Shown here one piece after another: positions 11,583-25,264 of a stretch of DNA of 64,000 nt. Every line of letters starts with the position of its first letter. Positions within the stretch are counted from its first letter, which is position 1. Position numbers and translations under genes: made by a program. Source of the DNA: Reclinomonas americana ATCC 50394 (taxonomy: Eukaryota; Jakobida; Jakobea; Jakobida); the NCBI GenBank assembly GCA_048213135.1, contig PS015058.1, forward strand, positions 138,861 to 202,860, given 5' to 3'. The notes under the pieces are model-generated. The model did not search any database. It worked only from the letters and a program-made list of their open reading frames with translations, and was not told where the DNA came from.

Positions 11583-14518
11583 GCGAACGCTGTGGGCCGT
11601 CTCCACTGGTTTCTGTACGTTGCTGGCCAGGTACGCTGCTCGCTATTGACTGGAGTGTTCCGCAGTTGGTGACGCATTTTGCATCGCAGCAACGTGGTCG
11701 GCGTGGAGCTCATTGGCACCACACATCTGCACCGTGCATTGGCTCCGTTCTCGCACTCTCTTCTGCGCTTCCACTCCCACGGTCCGCTGATTGCCGATGA
11801 ATATCCATGTGCATTCGCCGATCGCGCAGTGTTTGCCGATTGCTTCCAGTTGCACGATGTGCATCTCCACGGTGTGCACACGTTGGTGTCACTCTGTACT
11901 CTTCGCATCGTCAACACTTACACCGCACTCGACAGGACGCCCGTTGCCCGGCGAGTTGGTGCTGGCCGATCTCACGGACGCTCTTCAGCATCGTGACTGC
12001 GTGTTGCAGTGCATCGAGCTGGACGGGCTCTCTGTGCATCTGACTCCCGGCGACGAGGATCCCATGGTGGCCTTTGGTGAAGCATTGCGCAACTCACCCT
12101 CACTTACCTCGCTCACATTGGAACGACCGGAGCTGCCGGTGCCGTCGTACGATCATTTGGTGGACGTGCTGCGCAAGCACCCGAACCTGCGCAGATTTGC
12201 CCTGCGTCACGTCTATCTGTGGCGCGAGGCGCGCATCGTTCAGCGTCTGGTCGCCGCCCTGCACGGCAGTCGAGTGTTGCAGTGTTTGGATTTGACTCGT
12301 TGCGTCGATGCGCTCTGCTGGCTGCCATCTGCTTCGTGGTGTTTTTTCATCTTCTCTATCGCACTCTGTGTGTGCAGGTTCATTGCTGCCGGAGAGTCTC
12401 GTGTTTCCGCTGTGCACAGCCGTGGCGTCGACGCGCATAGAACGGCTGTTGTTGGGTGGTCAGTCTTGTTGTCGCTGCTCACATTGTTGTCGGTTGCTGC
12501 TCCTGGCTGATTCGCGAGTGGTGTGGCCGCAGACAATGATTTGACGCACATTGGCGATGCCATCAATGCACTGCTCGAGCAGACGCGGACGCTGACAGAG
12601 TTGGATTTGCACGCGAACCCGCTGGGTGGCGTTACCGTGTCTCTCATCTCGCGAGGTCTGGTACTGGAGAGAAGAATGATGATGGTGGTGGTGGTGCACT
12701 TATTGCTGATCTTCCTGACAGGTCTCACGGCGAACGGCACACTTCGTGTGCTGAAGCTACAATTGACAAGGTTACTACGTTTCACTCTTCAGCTGCTTGC
12801 CATTTTTCATCTAACTGGGGGTGGCCACAGAATGGGTGATCAGGGTGCTGTGCCACTGGCGTACGCCGCGCTCTCGCACGTGTCGTTGACGGAGTTGAAT
12901 ACGTCGGATGTGTGGAATGGTGCGTGTCAGAAGACAAGTACACTTGCTTGTGATATTTGCATCTGAAGCAGCACGTCTGCAGACAAGCGAGTCGACGGCC
13001 CGTGCGTCGAGGGCCGCGGCTCGGCCGCCCTCCTACACACCCTCACTCGCTCACCCAACTTGAACAAGCTGGAAATGTGTGGCAACATTATTCGCGGTGG
13101 CGACGCCATGAGCTCGCTCGAGTATGCGCTCACGCAACGGGATGTGTTGACACATCTCGACTTGTCGGGTGCGTTGCCGCCGCTGTGCATTGTTTGCTTC
13201 CGGAGTGTTGCATCTAATATCACAGCGGCGCGTCAGGCTGTGGAATGGGCGATCGCGACATGGCCGCGTTTTCTGAGGCTCTTGCACAGTCCCGCTCACT
13301 TTGCAAACTGGTGAGTGCCTTTTCTCCCCCACAGTTCGTACGCTGCTTGTTCTGAAGAGTGGCTGGTGTAGATTCTTGGATGTGGTTCGCTGCAGACGGA
13401 GCAGGTGCCGGAGGGTGTGATGCCGGGCCTGTTGTCGCTTGCGCTTGCTCTCGTCGACAATCCCAGTCTGACGGAGCTCTACTTGACTGGTGCGTTACGC
13501 AACTGTGCCTGCAGTGTGGACGGAGCTGAAATCACTGGTATATTCGCAGAGTGCCCGGCTCTCGTGCCGGTTCGGCACATTGAATGGTCACACCTCATGT
13601 CCACTCTCCAACTGCGCGGACACTACAATCGCCAAAGCGTGCCACTGACCGCTGTTGGCTTCTCTGGCGTGGCGCCGTCTTTTGGTTGCGTCTGTTGTGC
13701 TGTGCTCTGCGTGCGGAACGGAAGTGTGACTGTGAACGCGCAGTGGAATGGAGTGGCTTGTCGCCGTTGATATTCTTGTCGTTTGGCGTGCGTCGCTTGT
13801 CGCTTCACGCCGTGGCACTCTCGATGGTCGATATTGAAGCGTTGACGGCTCTGCTGGTCGGCTCCGAGTACGTGGAGGAACTCGATCTTACTCGTTTCGT
13901 AAGTGCTTGAGTTCATTGAAAACAACAGCTCGTCTCATCGTCTTCCTGGCTGGCACAGAGTGTGAAATCAAGGACGAGCAGCTGGAACTGATGGCCCACG
14001 GACTGGAGGTTACGCGCACACTGCGCCGACTTGACTTGTCGCGCAACAAGGTCACCGATCGCTCAGTCGCTCGCCTGTGCACCGTGCTCCGCTTGCGCAA
14101 TCGCAGCCTCCGGCATGTCGCTCTCACTGGTTTGTGTGCGACATGAGGTGTCGGCAAAGTTGCGCCATACACGCACTGACTTCTGTGCCATTCTACAGGC
14201 TGCCAGCTGACGCCCAATGTGGTTCCCGATGTGCTCCTCTTCCTCGCCAGTGCGCACCACTTGACCACCATTGACGTCAACTGTTGCGTGAATTGTGAGG
14301 GTGGAGTGCAAAATGTCTGTGTCTCATTGAGATGTGTGCATGCAGACTGCTTTGCCGACCCGCAAGCACTGCACGCGCTGGCCGTGTACTTGCTAGTCAA
14401 TCCGCAGACGCATTGCCGAGTTCTTGCGGGAAAAATGACAGTGCCCGTGTCGCCAGCCGTTCTCGAGGTGCTGGCGGCAGAGCGGATTCTGCTGGAAGCT
14501 GTTGGTTTTGTCTCATGA
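9550..14518 (+). CDS. Double-PH, F-box-like, leucine-rich repeat protein
   Basis: The first ATG (MHRLAEC) is only 70 bp after the previous stop. An acidic stretch (about 9620-9690) precedes a first PH-like domain (HLLDRVTHVALVRFKLYCYA, closing with ANRARMWMQAINSAI near 10.25 kb), which carries a charged insert of about 90 residues. A second PH-like domain spans about 10.66-11.05 kb (HRRFFRISEDMSAIEW, ending VTWELAIRRL). At 11.16-11.22 kb the residues LPSDLIGHIVAYLGLEEW look like an F-box start. After an intron holding a (GT)n tract and an N-gap there are at least ten leucine-rich repeats to the end (for example LTELDLHANPLGG, LRRLDLSRNKVTD). This could be a cytoskeletal or signalling scaffold, since PH plus LRR recalls CARMIL, or an F-box/LRR ubiquitin ligase adaptor. 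No catalytic motif was seen. The gene is convergent with the next one, 62 bp apart. Confidence 0.7.
11281..11580. repeat. (GT)n microsatellite and assembly gap in an intron
   Basis: A (GT)n tract of about 80 bp passes into a GCGACGCGACGTCGTCG stretch, then N at 11390-11548, then (GT)n again up to the acceptor near 11581. It lies within an intron of the PH/LRR gene. The trinucleotide edge is probably artefactual (see findings). Confidence 0.9.
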
Positions 14519-14580
14519 AGTGTTTTGGATACGAGAGTGTCTTCAGATTGATTGAGAGGTCGGTTGTGTCACTACTACAC
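14519..14580. terminator. Convergent 3' ends, 62 bp
   Basis: The stop codons of the PH/LRR gene (+) and the 14.6-18.1 kb gene (-) face each other across 62 bp, so both polyadenylation signals must lie here or overlap the opposite coding region. No canonical AATAAA was obvious. Confidence 0.4.
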
Positions 14581-17500
14581 TCACAAGTCACACAGTTTCC
14601 ACGACTTTTTCGTCTCGTGCATCTCCAGGAATTTTTCGACCACCTGGCGCACCAGTTCGAGTCCCGACACAAACGTGACAAAGGGATGCAAGCGGATGGC
14701 AGGACCCACATGTGCCGAGAACATCTCCACAAACTCGGTCACCGAGACGTCGTACTGTTCATCCACGGAAAGTTGAGTGACTATGGGAAAGTGGAGACAG
14801 AGAGGGGGCACGTACCAACTGCGCAAAGTGCACCAGCATGATTTGTGCCTCGCGTCCATGCAGCGATTCGGCCTTGAGGGTGCTCAGAAACGCCGCAAAC
14901 TCTTGCTTGACAAAGCGCAGGTCGTTGTCGACAAAGGATCTGCGCGAGAGGGTGATTAACATCGGCTTGCTGCAAGGCAGCGACGAGTGCACGCAACAAT
15001 TGAGCTTGTCGCAAAATGTCCAGCACGGTCCAGCCCTTGCAGACGTCCTCGTCGAGTCCCTGACTTGCACCCGGATGCCAGTTGGGAGCCATGGTGAAGC
15101 CGGCACCGCGAGGGTCCGGATGTTTTCCGAGTTCAGCTGTGACCGTCATTTGTGAGGAACAGGTGGAATGGGAGCAGCACTAGAGACAAGGAGCACGAAA
15201 CACAAGTTGGAGACTCCACACAGCCCGGCAAACTCCTCAAAGAGCGAGATGCGCGCGTGCCGGATGATGCTGGCCACCTCGTCGTTGAATTCCGAGAGAA
15301 TGCGCTGATTCACTGCCAGCTTTTCGCGATCCCACGTCGGCATGCGAAGCTGGGAGGTGGATGATCAGAAGGAGCGTCGCAGATAACAGTCCACGGGCAC
15401 CCCCCTCACCTTGGCACACAGCATGCGCAGTTTCCGACACGCTACATAGTTCCAGCGATCCTCCCGGCTGCAAGGCCGTCAGCACATGAATGCAACAAAG
15501 TTGTATGCGTGTGGAAAGCACACGTACCGCTTCAGCGCGACATCCAGTGACTTGTTCATCTGCTGCAGGTCCTCCACCAACTCGGCTTTGATCTGTCAGA
15601 GTGTGAGCACACATGCTACCGCCACTATAGTGACGCTCCTCCACGTGGATACCTCTCGCCTGTCGCGGAACGGTGACGAGCTGTCTTCGATAACAGGAAT
15701 CGGTTCGTCTTGTGCGTTGCCAGGAGATTGCAGCACTGGCCGGGCAGTCTGCAATCCTTCCGCTCTAATACACACACGCCGCATGTGAGCATAGGTGGAC
15801 GTCACTGTGTTCTCATTCATGATTGATACCTTCTGCCTCCACGTGAACGAGCCGACGATGTGGTCATGAGCTCCTCTGGCCGACTGCTGCGTACCGACAC
15901 AATCTTCTCGCGAAATGTGCGCAGCATGGAGAGGTCGAGGCGTGGCAGTGCCGGAGCTGACATGGCCACCGACGCGATTGGCCTTGCGGTCGGTGGTCTC
16001 GAGCCTGTCCAACGAGGGAGAGGGGATGAGTGAAGGGACAAGAAACGAAGAAAGGAGAGGGAGAAGCAGCAAGAAGGGGGAAGAGAACGTAGAAAGAGCA
16101 TGAGAAGAGAGGAGAAGACGAGAGGAGAGGGAGAAAGAGAGGAGAGAGAGAAAGAGAGAGGAATGAACTCGGGAGAAAGAGCAATGAGGAGAGGAAAGCG
16201 AAGAAGAAGAGGAGGGAAGTGAGAAGAGAAGCGGAAGGAGTGATGAAAAATGAGCAAGGGATGAAAGGGATAGAAGAAGAATCTGAACTAAGGTCGACTT
16301 GATGCGCTTGCGATAATAATGTACGAACATGGCGCGCTCTGCGAAGGCTGTGGAGACACAATGGCCACCACGCTTCGTCTTCCGTAGCCGACTGTTGAAG
16401 GTCGCGACAGCTTGCGCTCAGCTGGCGCAGCGCCGTCGCCCGCAGGAGCTGCTTGGTCGGCAAACTCAAACGGGTTGCTGACGCCGTCGATGGTCGATGG
16501 TGTTCGCGATTGACCAGCCACGGCCACTGAAATGGAGCTGCGACAAGATGTAAGTGAGGTGTGTGGAAGGGGATGAGTGAGGAGAGATCACTCACCGCAT
16601 GGATGCACGAGAGGTGAGTAATGATCGCATGCTCGGTGCGCGCACGGGTGGCTTGGGAACAGGTTTTGGGTCCCACGGCTTTTCCAGCTCGCTCAGTGTC
16701 AGCTTGTGCATCGCCGCCTCGGGCATGTTGTCAAACACCGATGATGCGCCACCCTAACCCCCACATGTGTCAGAAGAGAGGATGGGAGAAGTCTCACTCT
16801 TCCCGTACGCCCACCTTGAGACAGAGACGCTGACCGCTGACCTCGTCGATCTCCTTGATCAGTTTGAGGAAGCCGGCGCGCGCCGCCTGCACAATCTCTG
16901 TGGCAGCGTGGGTGAGATACAGAGGCGAAGAGACCACTGTTATACCGTCGACGCAACTCATGTCGTCGAGTGAGGCCTCGGCATAGGTCGAGGCCTTGGG
17001 TGCTTGCCGCGGGGTCTGCACGTATTTTTCGTCAATGTGTGGTTTCATCATTTTGCGCACCAGTTCCACGCGACTGCACGGGGGCAAGTGAGGAGGATGA
17101 GTAGGGTGGGAGGGATGTGCATGGCAGGGAGTGTATAAAAGTACCGGCCGAGACTGAGTGTGGTGCCGCGCATGCCCTCCAACTGATTACGGAATAGCTC
17201 CTCATCGCCAGGGATGACAGTCTCGAGCGAGTGGCGGAGTGAGGTACCGAGGCCGAGGGTATTGTCGCCGGATCTGAAGGAGGCAAAGGTGAGTGATTGC
17301 GTGAGAGAGAAGGAGATGAAAGAAGGAGCGCAACAATGAGTCGATTTGCACTCGTCGACAGCGGCCGGGTGTGGAGAGGCGAGGTAGGGTACTTTCGGCG
17401 GGGCACTCAATGTCGCCTAGGCAGAGGAGGTGAGCAGAGGGGAGGACAGGAGAGGGAAGAGATGCAAACCGTAGGTTTTGTAGGGAGCCCACTTGACGGC

Positions 17501-18095
17501 TTGTCGACCGCGACGTGAGTCCTGCAACGTGGGGAAGGGAGTGCGTAAGGAAAGGGATGAGAAAGAGGGAAGGGAAAGGGGAAAGGGAAAGGGAAAGGGA
17601 TGGCAAAGAAAATGAAATGTCTGCCCAAGAGAAGTATCGGAGGCAATGTCAGTGCTGTGAGCTCCACTTCGCTGCTAGATAGAAGTCGCGTTCCTCTCCC
17701 TCTTGTCAACAAGTTCCTCACAGCATCCATTTCTTTCCTTCTCTGTCTCGGCAGTCACTTGTCTCCACTCGTCGCCAACTCACCCTCTCGCCATCCCACG
17801 TCAGAAACTCCGAGATATCCCTCGCCACATCATTATCAATCAACTTGGCATGCGGATTCGCCATCACACTCAGCTCCTCCAGCCGCTGCCGCCGCTCCGA
17901 CGACAGCGGCGACGGCAGGCCGAGTTGCCTCTCCAGCGCCTCCCACTCCATTCGATGTGCCGCATGCACACTGATCCCAGTGGAGAATACGGTGCCGTTT
18001 ACAGAGGAACCGGCGGCGGCAAGTTGCGCGAGCGAGGTCGGCCGAGGTGGTTCCCTGTATTTTTGTGATTGGATGATCAGTCACGCGCCCGTCAT
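14581..18095 (-). CDS. Unrecognised multi-exon protein
   Basis: Coding exons on the minus strand, read N to C: about 17780-18054 (contains MEWEALERQLGLPSPL and NDVARDISEFLTWDG), 17462-17520 (RQAVKWAPYKTY), 17145-17275 (LETVIPGDEELFRNQLEG), 16820-17075 (RKMMKPHIDEKYVQTP, DGITVVSSPLYLTHAA), 16600-16755, then a serine/proline-rich linker at 15.6-16.5 kb, then 15510-15595, 15160-15350 (NQRILSEFNDEVASIIRHA), 14960-15150, 14840-14940 and 14581-14790, ending at a TAG after KKSWKLCDL. A possible start is the ATG at 18095, joined in frame by a very short 30-bp intron. The C-terminal third is helical (EFVEMFSAHVGPAIRL, LVRQVVEKFLEMHE). I do not recognise the family; the layout suggests a folded N-terminal part, a disordered middle and a helical C-terminal domain. 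Exon joins in the linker are uncertain. Confidence 0.55.
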
Positions 18096-18364
18096 TATCG
18101 TTCGCAAAGTATGGCAGACAAAGCGCAGAAAGGAATGTAGCGGAAAGTGTGTGTGAGCGTCACGCTCTGAGTGTGCGTTCTCGTGACAGAGAGAAAGAGC
18201 GCGCGTGCTGTGACTGAACAGATCGGAGCTCATGTTGCGCGTGTTCTTTTTCACTGCTCTCTCTCTCTCTGTGCCACTCTCCATCTCTGTGTCGCTCTGA
18301 CTGTGTGTTGGTGTGTGCGAGTGTCTCACCGTGCTGACCGCGGTGCGTCCATTTCTCTCGCACG

Positions 18365-19793
18365 ATGATTGAGAAACCGCAGGTGACGTCACCGCATCTG
18401 TCCGCCCTCGTCACACACACACATTCGCCGCGCCGCCGAAACGCCATGGACGCCTTCCCGGTGAGTGTGCGGCAGTAACAGCAAGACGAGAGAAGAAGCG
18501 ATGGAGAAAGAGCGAGTAAAGGGGGGAAGATGGCGGCCATCTCTCACACACTCTCTTTCTGTGTCTCTCTCTCACGCAGAACATCAACACTGCGACGCCG
18601 ACTGCTGCGCCGACTGGTGCGACTGCTCCGGTGATTTTCACTGCCGACAGCACCACCAGCCTCAATGACTGCTCCACCTGGTTTGGGTGAGAGCAAGAGA
18701 GCGAGAGCTGTGTGACGTATACTCACACATGCACATGCGTGTGTGTGAGTGTGCACATACATTGAGTGAGTGAATGACTTTCATCACTCACAACGAGAAG
18801 CAGCTAGCACTATATTGACGTTGTATTTTGTAGACAGCGCACACACACTCTCTCTCTTTCACACACACACACAGAGCGTAATCCTTGCGTGAGTCAGTTA
18901 GAGCAGCAAGCACTGGCCTTCATGGACTCGAACATGGAGATTGGAATATGACATGACGAGGAACTGCCTGCTCCCATGTTGTTGAGGGCATTGAGTGGTG
19001 CCTGTTGCACCCAAGTCGAGCCGGTGCAGGCGCTGGATGCATGTGGAAGGCGGACGATGTGCTATGCAGCTCGTGGAATGCGATCTGGAGCAGGTTGTGC
19101 TTGGCAAACACCTTGCGAAGTGGAGACGGAAGGCAGAGAGGCTATGTGCTTGTGCTTGGCAAGCAGCTCGTGGGCATCGAAGTGGCGCACGTGGGAGGCT
19201 GGGAGACGATGTGCTTTTGCTCGACAAGCACCTTGCGGACTGCGAAGGCAAGCAGGTGGAAGGCAACCGCATTGCTTGTGCTCGTCTGCCCGGTGCAACG
19301 TGAACTGGGTAGTGGAGCAGGTGACGCTGTAATAGGGCTCGTGCTTGCCCACCAAGCATCCCGTGAACTGCGAAGGCAAGTAGGTGGGAGGCTGGAGACT
19401 ATGTGTTTGTGCTCGACAGGCACCTTGCGGACTGCGAAGTGGAGGAGACGAACGTGTGCTTGGCAAGCAGCTCGTGGGCACCAAAGTGGACCAGGTCATG
19501 TGCAGCCTGGTAGGTACTGGATGAAAGTAGAATGCTCGACGACTGCAGTGCTCGTGGACACCGACGCTTATGCTTGGTTTTGATAGAACTTCGTCCGCCA
19601 GTCATCGCAGCGCCACGTTCGCAACTAACACGCACGTACGCACACATACCCCGCCAACAAACGCAGCTCTTAACAACGTGGCAATATTCAACGTAAATCC
19701 CACACACTAACGCGCGGTCCTGCTCCTTCACACTCTCTTCCTTTCGTCGTGCAAGCATGGACCCTCTGGTGCGCCACTCACTCACTCACACAC

Positions 19794-19870
<77 letters not shown>

Positions 19871-20841
19871 NNNNNNNNNNNNNNNNNNNNNNNNNNNNNN
19901 NNNNNNNNNNNNNNNNNNNNNNNNNNNNNNNNNNNNNNNNNNNNNNNNNNNNNNNNNNNNNNNNNNNNNNNNNNNNNNNNNNNNNNNNNNNNNNNNNNNN
20001 NNNNNNNNNNNNNNNNNNNNNNNNNNNNNNNNNNNNNNNNNNNNNNNNNNNNNNNNNNNNNNNNNNNNNNNNNNNNNNNNNNNNNNNNNNNNNNNNNNNN
20101 NNNNNNNNNNNNNNNNNNNNNNNNNNNNNNNNNNNNNNNNNNNNNNNNNNNNNNNNNNNNNNNNNNNNNNNNNNNNNNNNNNNNNNNNNNNNNNNNNNNN
20201 NNNNNNNNNNNNNNNNNNNNNNNNNNNNNNNNNNNNNNNNNNNNNNNNNNNNNNNNNNNNNNNNNNNNNNNNNNNNNNNNNNNNNNNNNNNNNNNNNNNN
20301 NNNNNNNNNNNNNNNNNNNNNNNNNNNNNNNNNNNNNNNNNNNNNNNNNNNNNNNNNNNNNNNNNNNNNNNNNNNNNNNNNNNNNNNNNNNNNNNNNNNN
20401 NNNNNNNNNNNNNNNNNNNNNNNNNNNNNNNNNNNNNNNNNNNNNNNNNNNNNNNNNNNNNNNNNNNNNNNNNNNNNNNNNNNNNNNNNNNNNNNNNNNN
20501 NNNNNNNNNACACGCACGCACGACAAGATGTCTAACTTTTCTCTCTCCCTCCGTGTGTTTGGTGTGTATATGTGCGTGTGTGTGTATGCGTGTGTGTGTG
20601 TGTGTGTGTGTACTGTGTGTGTGCATGCGTGTGTGTGTGTGCGTGTATGTGCAGCCCGACCCCTCCCCCGTCATCGCCCCCACCTCCACCCTCTCCGTCT
20701 GTGCCCTGTCGACCACAGGCACAGTCACCGACACCTTCCTCAGTGTCGACGACTGCGGTGGCTGGCTGTGTTAACACACTCACACACAAGAAAGAGAGAG
20801 AGAGAGAGTCGCTTCTCCCTCACCTAACCCCCTTCCAATGA
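18365..20841 (+). CDS. Possible small Pro/Ser/Thr-rich gene, gapped, low support
   Basis: An ATG at 18365 opens a short exon (MIEKPQVTSPHLSALV) with a plausible donor after MDAFP near 18461. A second exon (about 18580-18690) encodes a Thr/Ala-rich stretch ending in CSTWFG before GTGAGA. A further exon after the gap, from about 20655, can be joined in frame as PTPPPSSPPPPPSPS to a stop near 20841. The 2 kb between contains the 19.0-19.5 kb minisatellite and 639 N, so exons may be missing. The start lies about 270 bp from the divergent gene ending at 18095, which is consistent with a shared promoter. No function can be proposed, and the join across the gap is speculative. Confidence 0.25.
18710..18995. 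other. Gene-poor stretch with CA/GT-rich sequence
   Basis: Between the two short exons at 18.4-18.7 kb and the minisatellite I see only short CA, GT and CT dinucleotide runs and no supported exon. Confidence 0.5.
19000..19515. repeat. Degenerate minisatellite
   Basis: Imperfect direct copies alternate two cores, GTGCTTGGCAAGCAGCTCG and GACAAGCACCTTGCGGACTG, with spacers such as GTGGGAGGCTGGGAGACGATG. At least three copies are recognisable (about 19085-19165, 19195-19265 and 19345-19490). Short reading frames across it change phase between copies, so it is not treated as coding. Confidence 0.7.
19795..20520. repeat. (CT)n microsatellite and 639-base gap
   Basis: (CT)n runs from about 19799 to 19870, then N at 19871-20509, then a CA/CG-rich edge. 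The following 20560-20650 is GT/GC-rich. Confidence 0.95.
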
Positions 20842-20858
20842 ACCACTCATTCATTCAT

Positions 20859-22277
20859 TCATTGCATGTCCCCTCTCGGCGCCACCGCCGGCCCACTCAG
20901 CGTCCGCCTTCTCTTCGCGTTCTTCCCGCCCATCGCCGAGTTCTCACTCTGCCACAACAGCAGATTGTGCACGTGACGCAGGTGGTTCTGGTGATTGCGA
21001 ATCTCCGACATTTTCATGTCGCGTTCCACCTCCAGCCGCCGCTTCAGCTTCTCCACGTACTGCCGCAGCTCCGGCTGCTTGAAGTCGTGTAGCATGCTGC
21101 GCGTGCGAGCCTCCCGCGCGGTGTTGGGCGACGGGAGCGCGGTATTGGTGTACTCGCCGATAAACTCGGCGCCGGTTTCTGTACAAATGTCGGGCACGAT
21201 GAAGCGGATGCCGCGGGCGCGTGGGCCTGGGCTGGAGGGGCGACGTGGCGTGGAGATCAGCTCGACTTGCTTGCATAGGCGGCGACGTGGAGGAGCGCGC
21301 GCTGATGTGCTGCCATCGCCTGCGTCGCACGAGTCGCCGGGTGGCGGCACCGGCTGCTGCTGCGATGATGCGCCTGCCTGCTGTGCGTCTCTGGCCGAGT
21401 GGTAGCCACTGTCGGCCACCGTGTATCGTCGATGTCCGCGTGGTCGATCGGTCTCCGGAGCTCCCTTGTCGCTCAGCAGCTGCTGCCAGCTGCCGGCCAC
21501 CGAGTACACATTCTCGGCCAGATCGACCGCGGCGGCAGTCGTCACCGCCACCGCCACTCCCACTGTGCGCAAATGGCGCAGATCCAAGTTGGGCAGGATC
21601 ACCGATGGTCGCGATCCCTTGCTCTCTGACGCAGAAGGCGGAGGAGGAGGCGGAGGCGGTGATGGTGGCGAATCGTTGTCGGTGTGCGTTGGCGTCGGAG
21701 GCTGCGCGCCAGCCACGCTCGGCAGCTTCGGCGTCCGCGAGCTCGACAGATCGGCAGTCGGTACACCCAGTCTATTCACGCAGTTGAGGAATGAGAGAAG
21801 TCGGCGACTTGAGGAAGAAGAGGTGGGCGGACGCAACAGTTGCAACATTCGCGGTGTCGGTCTCAGATCCTCACTTGTCGGCAACGAACCGGAAGCGGGG
21901 CGATACGGCTCCCACGGGCGCACATTGATAGGCGCTCCCTGATAATTCCGCCCATCACGAACCACCGTCTCGGCAAACTACAAACCAACCACCATTGAAT
22001 CAGAGTGCGTTGTTCCCGTATTGCTGTGTTTGATTGGTGGTACAGTACGAAACTCTTCGTGTGACCCCGAACGCGCCTCCTCCGTCCATGCGAAAGTCGC
22101 GCAGCATGTACTCTTTGGTGAACTCCTCCTGGAACACTTCCCGCGCCACCGGCATCTCCAATCTGTAGAAAAGAGAGAGGCACGCGTCGACCAATTAGAT
22201 AATATATGAGAGTGTGAGAGAGAGAGAAATAGTAAAACCCACAGTTGCGCGGCGGAGGACGACTGCGGCGCGGTCAT
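20859..22277 (-). CDS. Unrecognised protein, Pro-rich linker and C-terminal coiled coil
   Basis: Three exons. Exon 1 starts at ATG 22277 (MTAPQSSSAAQL). Exon 2, about 22060-22165, encodes MPVAREVFQEEFTKEYMLRD. The long last exon, about 20859-21977, begins FAETVVRDGRNYQGAP and ends at the stop at 20859. Exon 2 joins exon 3 in phase 0, with the donor after GGGAFG or slightly later. The middle carries a polyproline tract and Ser/Ala-rich sequence. Near the C-terminus comes a conserved-looking block (RFIVPDICTETGAEFIGEY) followed by a charged helix likely to form a coiled coil (LRQYVEKLKRRLEVERDMKM). Total about 420 residues. I do not recognise the family. It is divergent from DRAP1, with 138 bp between the start codons. 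Confidence 0.65.
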
Positions 22278-22415
22278 CTCGCTCTGTGTGTGTGTAGTGT
22301 GCGTGCAATGTGACCAAATCTGTAGACTGTTCTTTTCTCGACCGACGGTTGAAAGGGACGCTGGACAGCGACAGGACGCGTGGTGAACGTCGACGTCGAC
22401 AACAAAAAGAGAGAA
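22278..22415. promoter_or_regulatory. Bidirectional intergenic promoter, 138 bp
   Basis: The start codons of the 20.9-22.3 kb gene (-) and DRAP1 (+) are separated by only 138 bp, so both promoters must share this segment. I saw no TATA box; it contains a short GT run. Confidence 0.5.
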
Positions 22416-24335
<1,920 letters not shown>

Positions 24336-24374
24336 GAAGATACACCAGTAGTTCTTTACAATCGTGTGTGTTGT

Positions 24375-24380
24375 TTTATT
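24375..24380 (-). terminator. AATAAA poly(A) signal of the membrane-protein gene
   Basis: The minus strand reads AATAAA about 10 bp beyond the stop codon at 24390. It sits inside the 54-bp gap to the DRAP1 stop, so the two 3' UTRs probably overlap. Confidence 0.5.
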
Positions 24381-24389
24381 ATCTTCCAT

Positions 24390-25219
24390 TTACCACACGG
24401 TGAGCGGAGTCAGTGTCCACCACTGATCCCACCACTGTTGAGAGATGAGGCCGCCGCCGCATAACACTTGCGAGGCGAGTGAGGCAGCGGGCGACACGCA
24501 GTCGGGTGGCAGGCACAGTGCCACGGCGACGGTGGTTAGCAGTGCCAGGGGCACCAGCACGGCGGCTGTGCGACTCCATCGCACTGCGGATTATGTGTCA
24601 GTCTTCATCATCATCTTTCTCTTCCTCAATCAAGCGACGTACCAAGACCCGAGAAGAACCACCAACAGCTGAGCGCGGCACTCCACACCACCAGCACTCG
24701 TGAGCCGCGCAGCATGGCGAACACGCACCACAACAGCGATAACCGATGTGGGCTCTGTTCGGCCGTCAGTGTGTACCATGTGTGTGCCACCACCTGCGTG
24801 TGTGCGCTGTGTCAGTCGCGGGGAGGGACAGAGAGAGTCACAAGAAGGAAAAGAGAAGCGCTCGAAGCTCTCTCTCGTCCAGGGCCTCACAAAATCGCCG
24901 AGGCAGTGCAATGAGTCTCTCTATTTCTTCTCTCTCGCGTAAGAAGCTCACGAGAACGCTGAGGTTCTCTCTTCTGCAGCGCCACGGGACTCCTGTGTTT
25001 CTTCAATCATTCCCACAACTCCTCTGTTCTTCCCGTTCCTATCTGCCTCCGCCACACTCGTCTTTCTCCATCTATCTCGTCTCTCTCGTTATACTTTGCA
25101 CTTGTCACCATCCTCCTGATGGTATTCACTTCTTTGCAACCGCAAGCCATTTTAACTCATACTTCAGCCTCTTTTCATGAGACCCTGCTCTGTGCAGACA
25201 TCCTTTCTTCCCCTCCGGT

Positions 25220-25264
<45 letters not shown>

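Noticed and set aside
16288-17606. Ser/Leu-rich frames around 16-17.6 kb in alternative phases
   Set aside because: They come from CT-rich introns of the minus-strand gene; only short blocks in one phase look like exons, and those were used for that gene.
19749-20774. Open frame starting MDPLVRHS and running through the 639-base gap
   Set aside because: Most of it is (CT)n and N. A splice from MDPL to the 20.65-kb segment is possible but unsupported.
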